Shown piece by piece: positions 17,335 through 25,786 of a DNA stretch of 64,000 nucleotides. Source of the stretch: Clostridium magnum DSM 2767 (lineage in GTDB: Bacteria > Bacillota > Clostridia > Clostridiales > Clostridiaceae); NCBI RefSeq assembly GCF_001623875.1, contig NZ_LWAE01000002.1, forward strand, positions 62,001 to 126,000. Direction: 5' to 3'. Each line of letters begins with the position of its first letter. The stretch's first letter is position 1. Under the pieces are notes generated by a model. That model had not been told where the DNA came from. It was given only the letters and a program-made list of their open reading frames with translations, and did no database searches. The translations under genes and the position numbers were made by a program.

Positions 17335-18099
17335 ATGAAATGGAATAGTAATCTATATGATAATAAACATTCTTTTGTAGCAGAATACGGTAAGTCTATG
17401 ATTAATTTTGTAAATGTGGGAAAAAAGCAAAAAATTTTGGATTTAGGATGTGGTACAGGGGTACTAACAAATGAGTTGGCAAAAAACGGTGCAACTGTTA
17501 TTGGAACAGATTTATCAAAAAATATGATTGATAAGGCAAAATCTAATTATCCTAACTTAATCTTTCAAGTGGAGGATGCAACAAATCTGCCTTTTAAAAA
17601 TGATTTTGATACTGTTTTTTCTAATGCAGTTTTTCATTGGATATCGAATCAAGAAAAATTGTTGCATTCTGTTTATACTTGTTTAAAAGATAATGGGACA
17701 TTGATTTGTGAATTTGGAGCAAAAAATAATATAAGTCAAATTCAAACTGCTTTTGAAAAGGTAATAGAACAAAAGGGATATTCTTATTGTTCACCATTCT
17801 TTTTTCCTTCAAAGGAAGAATATAAGTTATTATTAGATCAAGTTGGTTTTGAAGTAAAACATATCATTGAATATGATAGACCAACACCACTTGCTGATGG
17901 GGAAAAAGGACTACGTAACTGGATTTGTCAATTCTTTGCAATTGATTTACTAGAATTTTCAGATGAACAAAAGGAGCAGATATTACTTGAAACAGAAAAA
18001 CTTTGCAAAAATAGCATATGGAAAAACAACCAATGGGTAGCGGATTACAGGCGTATTCAAATTGTTGCAGTTAAAAATAAAAATAATCGTACCAAATGA
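17335..18099 (+). CDS. Class I SAM-dependent methyltransferase
   Basis: A 254-residue enzyme. ILDLGCGTGVLTNELA is motif I (SAM binding), VIGTDLSKNMI supplies the acidic residue for the ribose, and FDTVFSNAVFHWI is motif IV/post II. The overall form resembles trans-aconitate 2-methyltransferase-like proteins (Methyltransf_11/25), but the substrate cannot be fixed. GGAGG precedes the ATG at nine bases. Divergent from the Crp-like gene, which may regulate it. Confidence 0.87.
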   Translation: MKWNSNLYDNKHSFVAEYGKSMINFVNVGKKQKILDLGCGTGVLTNELAKNGATVIGTDLSKNMIDKAKSNYPNLIFQVEDATNLPFKNDFDTVFSNAVFHWISNQEKLLHSVYTCLKDNGTLICEFGAKNNISQIQTAFEKVIEQKGYSYCSPFFFPSKEEYKLLLDQVGFEVKHIIEYDRPTPLADGEKGLRNWICQFFAIDLLEFSDEQKEQILLETEKLCKNSIWKNNQWVADYRRIQIVAVKNKNNRTK

Positions 18100-18247
18100 C
18101 ATAATGGGTAATTATATTTAGTTCATAATGTTCTTAAGTTGTGACGAAACTGTAAATAATTATTCAGTAAAGATTATTTATATAATTGGTAGACAAATTA
18201 AGAGTTTCTGGGGGACTATTCATACTAACATAAGGAGGTAGATTAAA

Positions 18248-18550
18248 GTGAAGTATGTATTGTTAAGTGCAGATAACAATCCATCTGTTTATTCAGTTCC
18301 AAATGAGGTGGCTGGTAACTTAAGAAAATACTGTATAGATTTTTGTGACAAATGGCTACATGAGAGTCCGCATGCGAAGAAATATCGCGTAGATGGTGGC
18401 GTTTGCTATGATGAAAAAGACTTTATTGAATATTTGAATAGATGGGTTTTTCCTAATATACCATCAGTATTTATTGAAACACTTGAATGGATTGATTTAA
18501 GGGAAGACATTCCAGAAAAATATAAAGGATGTGAATGGTTCAATTTTTAA
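18248..18550 (+). CDS. Hypothetical 100-residue protein
   Basis: I do not recognise the family. The protein is soluble, acidic and aromatic-rich (SVFIETLEWIDL near the end, YKGCEWFNF at the C-terminus). AAGGAGG stands seven bases before the start, so translation is likely. It is alone between the methyltransferase and a remnant zone. Confidence 0.65.
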   Translation: MKYVLLSADNNPSVYSVPNEVAGNLRKYCIDFCDKWLHESPHAKKYRVDGGVCYDEKDFIEYLNRWVFPNIPSVFIETLEWIDLREDIPEKYKGCEWFNF

Positions 18551-18674
18551 TAGAGCCTTAAAATGTTTTGGTTAAACAACATGAACATAATATCTTGTTG
18601 AGTTAATACGCGTTTTTATGCAGCGTCATAGCAGTAATCTATTGTCCATTAATTATACGAAGGAGAAATATAAT

Positions 18675-18788
18675 ATGGACTACTTGGAGTGGAAAAATTA
18701 TTTGCAAAATCTTATCAATAAGTATGATAAGCAAGGATATGATAAATTACACCTGATGAAAGAATATGGTTTAACATTCGGTCACTAA
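18675..18788 (+). CDS. 37-residue frame, possible gene start cut short
   Basis: MDYLEWKNYLQNLINKYDKQ... ends at TAA 18788, with AAGGAG nine bases before ATG 18675. The good ribosome site and immediate change into Rpn-like sequence downstream suggest the start of a longer gene lost by deletion. No family recognised. Confidence 0.4.
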   Translation: MDYLEWKNYLQNLINKYDKQGYDKLHLMKEYGLTFGH

Positions 18789-18801
18789 TAGACACAGTAG
18801 G

Positions 18802-18923
18802 TATTTGATAAAGGTCGCCATAAATATACTTTTCAAAATGTGTGCTTATAAGATAATAGTATAATGTTAAATGATGAAGCGCAAAAAATAATATTAAATA
18901 CTAAAGGTATCATGAAGGATTTA
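18802..18923 (+). pseudogene. Rpn-type nuclease fragment
   Basis: About 120 bases closely match 9159-9280 of the Rpn-type mosaic (the stretch encoding DKGRHKYTFQNVC and the following helix), with one internal stop (TAAGAT for TAGAAGAT). Confidence 0.75.
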
Positions 18924-18970
18924 ATGCAGAAATAAATGAATTTGATGTTGAATATGTAAGAGATGTAGTG

Positions 18971-19047
18971 AAAAGTAATAACAGAAGAAGATTTTCAAAA
19001 AATCCAAAGACCGATTGAAGGATATACGTTAGTAGAATATATTTCAT
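18971..19047 (+). pseudogene. Radical SAM gene fragment
   Basis: About 77 bases match 3646-3722 of the radical SAM gene (VITEEDFQKIQRPIEGYTL). It lies 48 bases after the Rpn fragment, so the SAM/Rpn association at 8.9 kb is seen again, with the reverse order and a different piece of each gene. Confidence 0.75.
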
Positions 19048-19055
19048 ACTTGTGC

Positions 19056-19095
19056 GGAATTCTCCCGTCCTCTATAGGCGGGAGATGAATAGCAT
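19056..19095 (+). repeat. Hairpin like an IS200/IS605 right end
   Basis: ATTCTCCCG-tcctctatagg-CGGGAGATGAAT forms a short GC stem in AT-rich DNA. This form is common at the tnpB-side ends of IS200/IS605-group elements. No tnpA or tnpB lies nearby, so it would be a remnant or non-autonomous end. Confidence 0.5.
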
Positions 19096-19152
19096 TTGAT
19101 GATAGTCAACAATTACCTATTTGTTACAACAATAATAATTATATGGATAAAT

Positions 19153-19199
19153 TAAAAAAAGTATATGTAGGACTAGTTCCTAGATGTACTTTTTTTATG
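19153..19199 (+). terminator. Orphan terminator resembling that of yvrJ
   Basis: AAAAAAAGTATATGTAGGA pairs imperfectly with TCCTAGATGTACTTTTTTT; sequence and size recall the yvrJ terminator at 14995. The 40 bases before it resemble the yvrJ 3' end. The rest of 19200-19516 has a small CGAAAA/TTTTCG hairpin near 19425 and no gene I can see. Confidence 0.6.
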
Positions 19200-19516
19200 C
19201 GCAATTTAATAGAAAATCAAGTTTATAAGGCGAAATAACTTTAATTATCACAAAAAAACATAAAATTTAATTCTATAATTTAGACAAATTTCATTGATGA
19301 AAAAAGTATTTTTATATAATAAATGGTAATTAAAAGTTGCAATATGGAGAGGCGTTTCTTTAATAAAAGTAGAATAAATAAATTATGTAGAAAATTTAGT
19401 AATAATCAATCGAAAAAATTAATCGACGAAAAGTAGCTGTTTTCGGGCCTTAACCGTCTTTATATATATAGGGACAATTTACAGTTGAAAAATTATTAAT
19501 CTAGGGGGAAGAAATT

Positions 19517-20212
19517 ATGATATCAGAAAAAACGAATTGTGGCGAAATGGAAAGTTTGTTAGATAGAGCGAAGAGAGGTGACAAATCAGCCACTCAAGTA
19601 ATACTTAATAGGTTTATAGGACTGGTAATAAACAATTATAATAATTTAGTCCACGAAAAAATTGACATTGAGTTTGACGATTATATTCAAGAATGTAATG
19701 TGAAAATTATAGAGTGCATTAATAAGACTAATAAGGAAAACTATTGGCAGCTAACCAGTATGATTGAAAAAAGTCTGAGATACAAGACCAGTGATGTTGG
19801 GAAAAAAATCAGCAACTTTAATAAGTTGAATATGCTTTGTGAGAATAGCATCGATGATTACAGAGCTAAAGAAATAGAGAAAGTTCATAAATTTGAGGAT
19901 TTAGTATTAGGGGATATGGCCGTTGAACGTATCTGCAATACTATTATTAATGACAAGCTAAGCAGAGAGGAGAAAAGGGTATTTGATGTATATATTTCTG
20001 GGCTGGATCTTGAAGAATATGCACAGGGAAAGGGGATTATGGTTAAAAGTGTGATGAAAACCTTTAGAAGTGTTATCTGTAAAATTAGAAGCATAGAACA
20101 ATTGAAAAACTACCACAATATGATTTTTATTACTCTCATCTTCCTTAAAAATATGAATACTTTTGTAGAGATAAAAGAATTATGTTTCTTCATAGAAATT
20201 ATAGGCATGTAA
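19517..20212 (+). CDS. Sigma-70-like factor, first of a tandem pair
   Basis: 231 residues. Region 2-like sequence covers about residues 10-75 (LLDRAKRGDKSATQVILNRF; FDDYIQECNVKIIECIN). Region 4-like sequence covers about 150-190 (LSREEKRVFDVYISGLDLEE, then a recognition helix ending MKTFRSVICKIR). Size and form suit small phage or plasmid sigma factors related to the TcdR/UviA group. The C-terminal 35 residues are hydrophobic and atypical; a frameshift near the end is possible. AGGGGG lies upstream of the ATG. It is first in a cassette with a second sigma, a DnaD-like protein and DnaB. Confidence 0.78.
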   Translation: MISEKTNCGEMESLLDRAKRGDKSATQVILNRFIGLVINNYNNLVHEKIDIEFDDYIQECNVKIIECINKTNKENYWQLTSMIEKSLRYKTSDVGKKISNFNKLNMLCENSIDDYRAKEIEKVHKFEDLVLGDMAVERICNTIINDKLSREEKRVFDVYISGLDLEEYAQGKGIMVKSVMKTFRSVICKIRSIEQLKNYHNMIFITLIFLKNMNTFVEIKELCFFIEIIGM

Positions 20213-20228
20213 ATGGGGAGGTTTTAGT

Positions 20229-20804
20229 ATAAAAGAGTATGAACTAATACAAGAAGTTCTTCGAGCTAAGGCTGGAGATAAGGAAGCTATGGGAGTTGTA
20301 ATGAAAAGGTTTACGGGATTGATTGCAAAAACTGCAAGAGGGATTTATATAAAAGGGCTAGAATTCGATGACTTGGTCCAAATTGGGCGGCTCTCAATAA
20401 TTAAGGCTGTAAATATGTTTGATCCTTCAAAAGGAAAAAGCTTTACAGGTTATGTGAAAAATGCTATTATAAAAAATTTTTATTATCTAATAAGGGGTAC
20501 TGCGAAAACAGCTAGCTATTGTAGTTTAAATAGTCTAAATTCCGAAGGGATTGAGATTATAGAATGCCTAGTTTCTGAAGAGAATGTTGAAGAACAAATT
20601 ATAGAAAGTGAACAAGCAGCAGCTTTACATAGAGCTTTAAGGGAATTGTCAGAAAAAGAAAGAGAAATTATAGAATGGTTTTATATAAAAGATAAAGCTT
20701 TGGGACAGTATGCAGAAGAAAAGGGAATTGCATATAGAACCGCTATAGATAGGAAAAAGAGAGCGCTAGAAAAACTTAAGAATATTTTAACGGGGAGGAA
20801 TTAA
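20229..20804 (+). CDS. Sigma-70-like factor, second of the pair, probable ATA start
   Basis: Homologous to the preceding gene. Residues IKEYELIQEVLRAKAGDKEA belong to the conserved N-terminal helix but lie upstream of the first ATG (20289). GGGGAGG at 20215-20221 is seven bases from ATA at 20229, in frame, with no other start codon between; 20289 has no ribosome site. Region 2 is at about 25-70 (FDDLVQIGRLSIIKAVNMF) and region 4 at about 130-180 (LSEKEREIIEWFYIKDKALG). The protein has 191 residues from ATA or 171 from ATG. The DnaD-like gene starts one base after the stop. Confidence 0.8.
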   Translation: MKEYELIQEVLRAKAGDKEAMGVVMKRFTGLIAKTARGIYIKGLEFDDLVQIGRLSIIKAVNMFDPSKGKSFTGYVKNAIIKNFYYLIRGTAKTASYCSLNSLNSEGIEIIECLVSEENVEEQIIESEQAAALHRALRELSEKEREIIEWFYIKDKALGQYAEEKGIAYRTAIDRKKRALEKLKNILTGRN

Positions 20805-20805
20805 G

Positions 20806-21816
20806 GTGGCACTGTATAGACAGATACAAACATTATTTTGGCAGGATGGATTTATAGCGGAGCTTACGCCAGAGGAGAGGTATTTTTACTTTTATCTTCT
20901 AACAAATCCAAGGAGTACCCAATGCGGTATATTTGAAGTTAATATGAGAATTATGGAGGCAGAAACTGGATATAATCGTGAAACCTTAGAAAAGCTAATA
21001 AAGAGATTTGAGGAGTATGGAAAGATTATATATTCTAAGGAAACAAAGGAGATTATTATATTAAATTGGCTAAAGTATAACTTCATAAACAGTAAAAATA
21101 CCATGTGCTGTATAAATAAAGAACTTAAATCAGTTAAAAATGAAGGATTTTTAAAATTATTATATAAAAACTGCCTAATCAAAGGATATGATGTGGAGGC
21201 AATATTTAAGGATATTACTTTAGCTGTGGCGGAAGATAAATCAGAAGTAATTCCTGAAGAATTAAAAGAAGAAGTAGATGAGAATAAAGTAGAAGGCAGT
21301 AATATAGATGGACAAACTATAGCTGAAGATAGTACTAATGAGGAAGTGGGCAGAGATTCTATTGATGATGACATAAAAAAACAATCACTTGCTAGGGGCT
21401 TTGAAGGGGCTTATAAGGACCTTGGGGAAAAAGAAGAAGAAAAAGAAATACAAAAAGAAGCTTCTAATAAAGAAAAAGTAATAAATAAAACAGAAGGAGG
21501 TGATGCCTTTTATGGCCATGAGGAAAATTTCAGCTGTAGGGTTTTAATGGAGTTTAATAAAAACATACGGCAGGCTACCATAAGGGATCTTGAAAAGCTT
21601 GGGCAGTGGAAAAGTTATTTCTCTGATGAGGTAATAATACAGGCAATTTTTGAGGCAGTGAAGTATAAGGCGAGGCATACGGGATATATTGACTCTGTTC
21701 TTAAAAGCTGGAGGTCTGTTGGTATAACTAAGCTGGAGGAGCTTGTGGAGTATAGAGATGGAAGTTCTCAAAAGGATGAAAAGTGTAATGCAGATGCATA
21801 TAGATATTTGGATTAA
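20806..21816 (+). CDS. DnaD-like replisome organiser
   Basis: 336 residues with a GTG start behind GGGGAGG. The N-terminal 110 residues look like a phage replisome-organiser winged helix (LTPEERYFYFYLLTNP; MEAETGYNRETLEKLIKRFE). An acidic, low-complexity linker follows (about 150-240). The C-terminal 80 residues (IRQATIRDLEKLGQWKSYF; KYKARHTGYIDSVLKSW) match the DnaD/DnaB_2 domain with its YxxxI-W-type ending. Such proteins recruit DnaB helicase to the origin, and dnaB is the next gene. Confidence 0.82.
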   Translation: MALYRQIQTLFWQDGFIAELTPEERYFYFYLLTNPRSTQCGIFEVNMRIMEAETGYNRETLEKLIKRFEEYGKIIYSKETKEIIILNWLKYNFINSKNTMCCINKELKSVKNEGFLKLLYKNCLIKGYDVEAIFKDITLAVAEDKSEVIPEELKEEVDENKVEGSNIDGQTIAEDSTNEEVGRDSIDDDIKKQSLARGFEGAYKDLGEKEEEKEIQKEASNKEKVINKTEGGDAFYGHEENFSCRVLMEFNKNIRQATIRDLEKLGQWKSYFSDEVIIQAIFEAVKYKARHTGYIDSVLKSWRSVGITKLEELVEYRDGSSQKDEKCNADAYRYLD

Positions 21817-21830
21817 GAAGGAGGGGGATT

Positions 21831-23120
21831 ATGAAAATAGAGAAAATATATAATCAGGATGCGGAGGCCAATATACTTAGTTCTATTCTTGTAAAAAATG
21901 ACAGTATATGTGAGGTCATTGATGTCCTAAATCCTGAGGATTTTTATAATACAAGGCATAAAATAATCTATGCAAAGCTAAAGGAAATGTATGAAAGCAG
22001 CCTGCCAATGGATATTGTAACCCTATCTGAAAAGCTTGGCGAAAGGCTTAAGGAAGTTGGAGGAGTCAGCTATTTAGGGGAGCTTATAAACTCTAGTATT
22101 AGTGCAGTTAATATTAAAAATTACGGCTATATTGTGAAGGAGAAATCAAGTTATAGGCAGCTAAAAGGCATTCTCAGCAGCTCTTTAGATAAGCTGGATA
22201 AGGAAGAGATTGAAGCGGAGGATATGATAGAAAATGTACAGGATTCTCTTTTGGGTATAAGCAGTGTTGAAAAAGAAGATTCTGGACATATGACTGGAGT
22301 AATGGAGAGGTTTATGGATACTCTTCAGACAAGATATGAGAAAGGCGGGGAGATAAAAGGAATAAAGAGCGGCTATAGGATTTTGGATAAAACCTTAGGT
22401 GGTTTTATGCGTCAGGATTTAGTAGTTTTAGCTGCAAGGCCTTCTATGGGGAAGAGTACTATGGCCATAAACCTGCTTTTAAATACAGTTTTTATAGGAC
22501 AGGCTAAGACAGCTTTTTTTAATCTTGAAATGAGTGAAATACAGGTATCAGACAGGGTTGTAGCTGTCCATACTGATATACCTATGAACAATGTAAAGAC
22601 TGCCAGTTTAACTGATGAACAGTGGTATAAGATTTCTAAAGCTGCTTCCGATCTGGCGGCTTCAGCCATAAAGATTTATGATAAAAAACTAACTCTAAAG
22701 TCTATAAAAGCAGAGTGTAAAAAGTTGAAGATTAAAGAAGGGCTGGATATTGTTTTTATCGACTACCTTCAGCTTATTGATAGTGAGAGAAAATCGGAAA
22801 ATAGGAATCAAGACATTTCCAGGGTAACTAGAACTCTTAAGCTTATGGCAAAAGAGCTTGATATAACTTTAATTCTCCTTTCTCAATTATCTAGAGCACC
22901 AGAACAGAGAAATGACCACAGGCCGATGCTTGCAGATTTAAGAGAGTCCGGCAGTATCGAACAAGATGCTGATATTGTTATGTTTTTGTACAGGGATGAC
23001 TATTATACCAAGGATAGTGAAAGTAAGGGGATTATGGAATGCATTGTTGCGAAGAATCGAAATGGGGAGGTGGGGACTGTGAGATTGAAGTGGATGCCGG
23101 ATGTGCAGAGGGTGAGGTAA
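21831..23120 (+). CDS. dnaB: Replicative DNA helicase, DnaB family
   Basis: 429 residues, near full length. The N-terminal primase-interacting domain starts YNQDAEANILSSIL. The RecA-like domain has Walker A at AARPSMGKSTMA, the Walker B region at DIVFIDYLQLI, and the late motif SRAPEQRNDHRPMLADLRES, all as in DnaB. It lacks an intein. As the last gene of a sigma/sigma/DnaD cassette it is probably the helicase of a prophage or integrative element and not the chromosomal copy. Pieces of it recur at 41146-41205 and 54148-54405. Confidence 0.93.
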   Translation: MKIEKIYNQDAEANILSSILVKNDSICEVIDVLNPEDFYNTRHKIIYAKLKEMYESSLPMDIVTLSEKLGERLKEVGGVSYLGELINSSISAVNIKNYGYIVKEKSSYRQLKGILSSSLDKLDKEEIEAEDMIENVQDSLLGISSVEKEDSGHMTGVMERFMDTLQTRYEKGGEIKGIKSGYRILDKTLGGFMRQDLVVLAARPSMGKSTMAINLLLNTVFIGQAKTAFFNLEMSEIQVSDRVVAVHTDIPMNNVKTASLTDEQWYKISKAASDLAASAIKIYDKKLTLKSIKAECKKLKIKEGLDIVFIDYLQLIDSERKSENRNQDISRVTRTLKLMAKELDITLILLSQLSRAPEQRNDHRPMLADLRESGSIEQDADIVMFLYRDDYYTKDSESKGIMECIVAKNRNGEVGTVRLKWMPDVQRVR

Positions 23121-23136
23121 TATAATCCTTTTTTTA

Positions 23137-23183
23137 AATCAGTTAGGGTTTGAAACCCCGTCTGATTCAAGTTTACACTTCAT
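23137..23183 (+). repeat. Short version of the palindromic element
   Basis: AATCAGTTAGGGTTT-ga-AACCCCGTCTGATT keeps the outer stem of the 10846 element without the inner hairpins, and ends in the same tail, CAAGTTTACACTTCAT (one base different). Confidence 0.65.
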
Positions 23184-23207
23184 ATATCCTACTTTTGATA
23201 AAATAGA

Positions 23208-23233
23208 AAGAGTTTGGATAAGCCCAAACTCTT
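23208..23233 (-). terminator. Terminator of the 23236 gene
   Basis: AAGAGTTTGG (23208-23217) pairs with CCAAACTCTT (23224-23233); on the minus strand a T-rich tract follows. A copy is present near 54440-54470. Confidence 0.7.
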
Positions 23234-23235
23234 AA

Positions 23236-23502
23236 TTAGTATTCGGTATTTTCGCTGTATTGCATTAGTTCCTCAATACTTACAATTTTTCTTTTTTTAA
23301 TTATAGTTCTTAGTTTTTTATTTTTCATAAAGTAGTTATCCCATACTTCATTTAAATTGAATATAAGAACACTACTTCTGCCTTTTGGCTTATAAGTACA
23401 TTCGTTCTTCAAGGTGTCCAGTATTTTATCCCTTGAGAATTCACCTTTATTGTTGCCTATCAAATTCTTGACTATACTTTCAACATCCTCTAAATAAATC
23501 AT
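23236..23502 (-). CDS. Hypothetical 88-residue protein
   Basis: A soluble, basic protein (MIYLEDVESIVKNLIGNNKG...), possibly with a small helix-turn-helix-like fold (FSRDKILDTLKNE), but I recognise no family. AAGGGG lies upstream on the minus strand and a terminator follows directly. A decayed copy of its 3' flank lies in the duplicated segment at 54.4 kb. Confidence 0.55.
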   Translation of the reverse strand: MIYLEDVESIVKNLIGNNKGEFSRDKILDTLKNECTYKPKGRSSVLIFNLNEVWDNYFMKNKKLRTIIKKRKIVSIEELMQYSENTEY

Positions 23503-23629
23503 GTAATCCCCTTATATAAAAGTTCTATACAAACTATATATATGCAGTGTTATATAATATTGATTATTTATAAATGAAATACTTATTTGAAACAATATTA
23601 TAAATTTTATTTAAAAACCTATAATATTG

Positions 23630-25531
23630 TTAAACCTGTTCAAGACCAGTTCCATCTAATTTAATTCTTAATATTTCATTGCCGCCAGTATCAAAGTATA
23701 TCCAACCAGGTACGGTCCATAAATACCTAGCAACATGATCAGTAAGTTTTGTATTCTCAGAGCCATCGAGCTTTACTTTGAATAAACCTATTTGTTCAGG
23801 TGTTCCACCAAACTCAGTAACAGTATAATAGATATAATCATTATATATGTTTATACTGTATACACCTCCATCTTTACGCTCAACTGAGGTTAGTAGCGTA
23901 TCTTCTGTACCATCATTTTTAACTTTATGAATACCTTGAATATCACTATAAAAAATCCAATTATATACCGGCTGAAATCTTGATAAAGTTTTATTTGTCA
24001 CTTGTTTTACAGTACTTCCATCAGTTCTAATCATTGCGAATTGTGGTTTTACTGGATTAGTTAGAATATACATATTTGTGTATATCCATCCTTCCTTCAC
24101 GCAAAATGGAAGCCCAACTTCTATTGAGTAAGATTCATTTAAATTTAGATGTATTTTCATTTCGTTTGTGCCATCTATTTTAATTTTACATAACTCACCG
24201 CCTCCAGTATCTGGAACACTCTGTGTATAATAAAGCCAGTCGCCGTCTAGCTGCATATGACGGGGATAGGAACTGCTTAATTTTACTTTGTTCGTACCAT
24301 CAATATTTGATTTATAAATACCGTGGTCATTGCCAAAGACTACAGAGTAGTACATAGTATTTCCTACAATATTAGTACTGGCTAGAGGTTGATTTGCTAA
24401 TTTTATGTTGCCTGAGCCATCTGCTTTCACTCTATACAGGGCATAGTTATCACTTGGTTTTCTATAATATATATATCCATTGTTATAGGACACAGATAAT
24501 CCGTTTATAACATTACCAAGGTAATCTTCCTCTCTTGTTGTTAACTTTTCTATGGTTTCATCTGGAACTACTCCATCACCTCCAAGTACAACAATATTTT
24601 TTGTTGAAGAATTTAACTTAGCAAGACTATAAAGAAAACCTTTTGTTTTGTTGCCAGGTGTTTTAGGAGTGAGTACTATAAAAGAAGAATTTTTAGCTGC
24701 AACAGCAGCTCCAGATAGAGCATCAGGAAAATTTTCGCCAGAGGCAGTATAAACGTTAGTATAATCATATTCACCAAAGTGATTTATAACATCGATATTT
24801 GTATCATATCTATCTGCTCCTGCAATTCTTTCAGATCCAGGAAACTTGCTTAAAAGAGAATCGCTAATAACTCCTAAGCCACCTACTACATAGGATTTAG
24901 TAATTTTCTTTGCAGATAAATAAGTCTTTGTTGTATCTGAGAGAGTATCTTTTGAGGATAGGATAATAGGCATCCCCTTTTTTGCAGCTATTGGAGCAAT
25001 AGAAAGTGCATCTGCAAAGCCTAATCCAGAGGTAACTACTATTTCACTGCCTGTATTAAAATTAGAATGTATATAATTTGCGATGGTAACCGAAGTTTCA
25101 TACCTATTACTTCCACTCAGTCTAGTAATACTTATATTAGGTATTTTTCTTAAGGCATCTTCAGTTGTCTTTGAAATACTAGCCTCTCCACCGATAATAA
25201 ATAAGGTTTGTACTTTTAAATCTTTGATTTTTGTTATTGTTTCCTCACTTATCATAGACTTTTCTACTAAAAGAATGGGTGCGTCTAACTGCTTTGCTAA
25301 AGAAACTGAACATAAAGCATCGGGGAAATCCTCACCACTAGCTAACACTAGGTTTTTAGATTCTTTCCAACTAGAATTTAAAATTTCAATGCTAGTTTTA
25401 TAACGAGTATCTCCTGAAAGTCTAGTCACTTTAGACACTGTTGAAACTTGAGGAGTTGTTAAGGACCAAACCTTTGTAAATACAAAAATAAGAGGTACCA
25501 AAAAAATTAAAATCTTTTTTAACTTTATCAT
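23630..25531 (-). CDS. CWB2 cell-wall protein with C-terminal DUF5050 propeller
   Basis: 633 residues. An N-terminal signal peptide (MIKLKKILIFLVPLIFVF) is followed by three CWB2 repeats (starting RLSGDTRYKTSIEIL, RLSGSNRYETSVTIAN and RIAGADRYDTNIDVIN; about 38-330), which anchor proteins to anionic wall polymers. From about 340 comes a DUF5050 array of beta-propeller-type blades (ADGSGNIKLANQ; KIKIDGTNEMKI; RTDGSTVKQVTN; KLDGSENTKLTD). It acts at the cell surface; ligand unknown. Divergent from another CWB2 gene. Partial copies of its 3' end lie at 54.49-55.0 and 57.33-57.68 kb. Confidence 0.9.
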   Translation of the reverse strand: MIKLKKILIFLVPLIFVFTKVWSLTTPQVSTVSKVTRLSGDTRYKTSIEILNSSWKESKNLVLASGEDFPDALCSVSLAKQLDAPILLVEKSMISEETITKIKDLKVQTLFIIGGEASISKTTEDALRKIPNISITRLSGSNRYETSVTIANYIHSNFNTGSEIVVTSGLGFADALSIAPIAAKKGMPIILSSKDTLSDTTKTYLSAKKITKSYVVGGLGVISDSLLSKFPGSERIAGADRYDTNIDVINHFGEYDYTNVYTASGENFPDALSGAAVAAKNSSFIVLTPKTPGNKTKGFLYSLAKLNSSTKNIVVLGGDGVVPDETIEKLTTREEDYLGNVINGLSVSYNNGYIYYRKPSDNYALYRVKADGSGNIKLANQPLASTNIVGNTMYYSVVFGNDHGIYKSNIDGTNKVKLSSSYPRHMQLDGDWLYYTQSVPDTGGGELCKIKIDGTNEMKIHLNLNESYSIEVGLPFCVKEGWIYTNMYILTNPVKPQFAMIRTDGSTVKQVTNKTLSRFQPVYNWIFYSDIQGIHKVKNDGTEDTLLTSVERKDGGVYSINIYNDYIYYTVTEFGGTPEQIGLFKVKLDGSENTKLTDHVARYLWTVPGWIYFDTGGNEILRIKLDGTGLEQV

Positions 25532-25721
25532 GGATTCACCTTCTTCGTATAATAGAATTTTGTAAAGTTAACACTAAAAATGTACTAGGTAAGCTTAGTA
25601 TTAGATTTTCCCTATATAGAAAAGATTATTTACATAAGAATAAAGAATAGATCCGAGCATGTTAAGAATCTATTATAGAATTTCGTTACCTAAGTCTTGA
25701 TTTGTTACCAGTTTTATATAC

Positions 25722-25750
25722 TTGTGGAGAGTACGTAAATAAAATATAAT
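25722..25750 (+). promoter_or_regulatory. Promoter of the 25787 CWB2 gene
   Basis: TTGTGG (25722-25727), 17-base spacer, TATAAT (25745-25750); 36 bases before the start codon. Confidence 0.55.
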
Positions 25751-25786
25751 TGTGTAGTAACAAATTGTTAACAAAAGGAGACAAAT

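Noticed and set aside
20892..21374. 160-codon minus-strand frame
   Set aside because: Antisense to the DnaD-like gene and of low complexity; shadow of the acidic linker.
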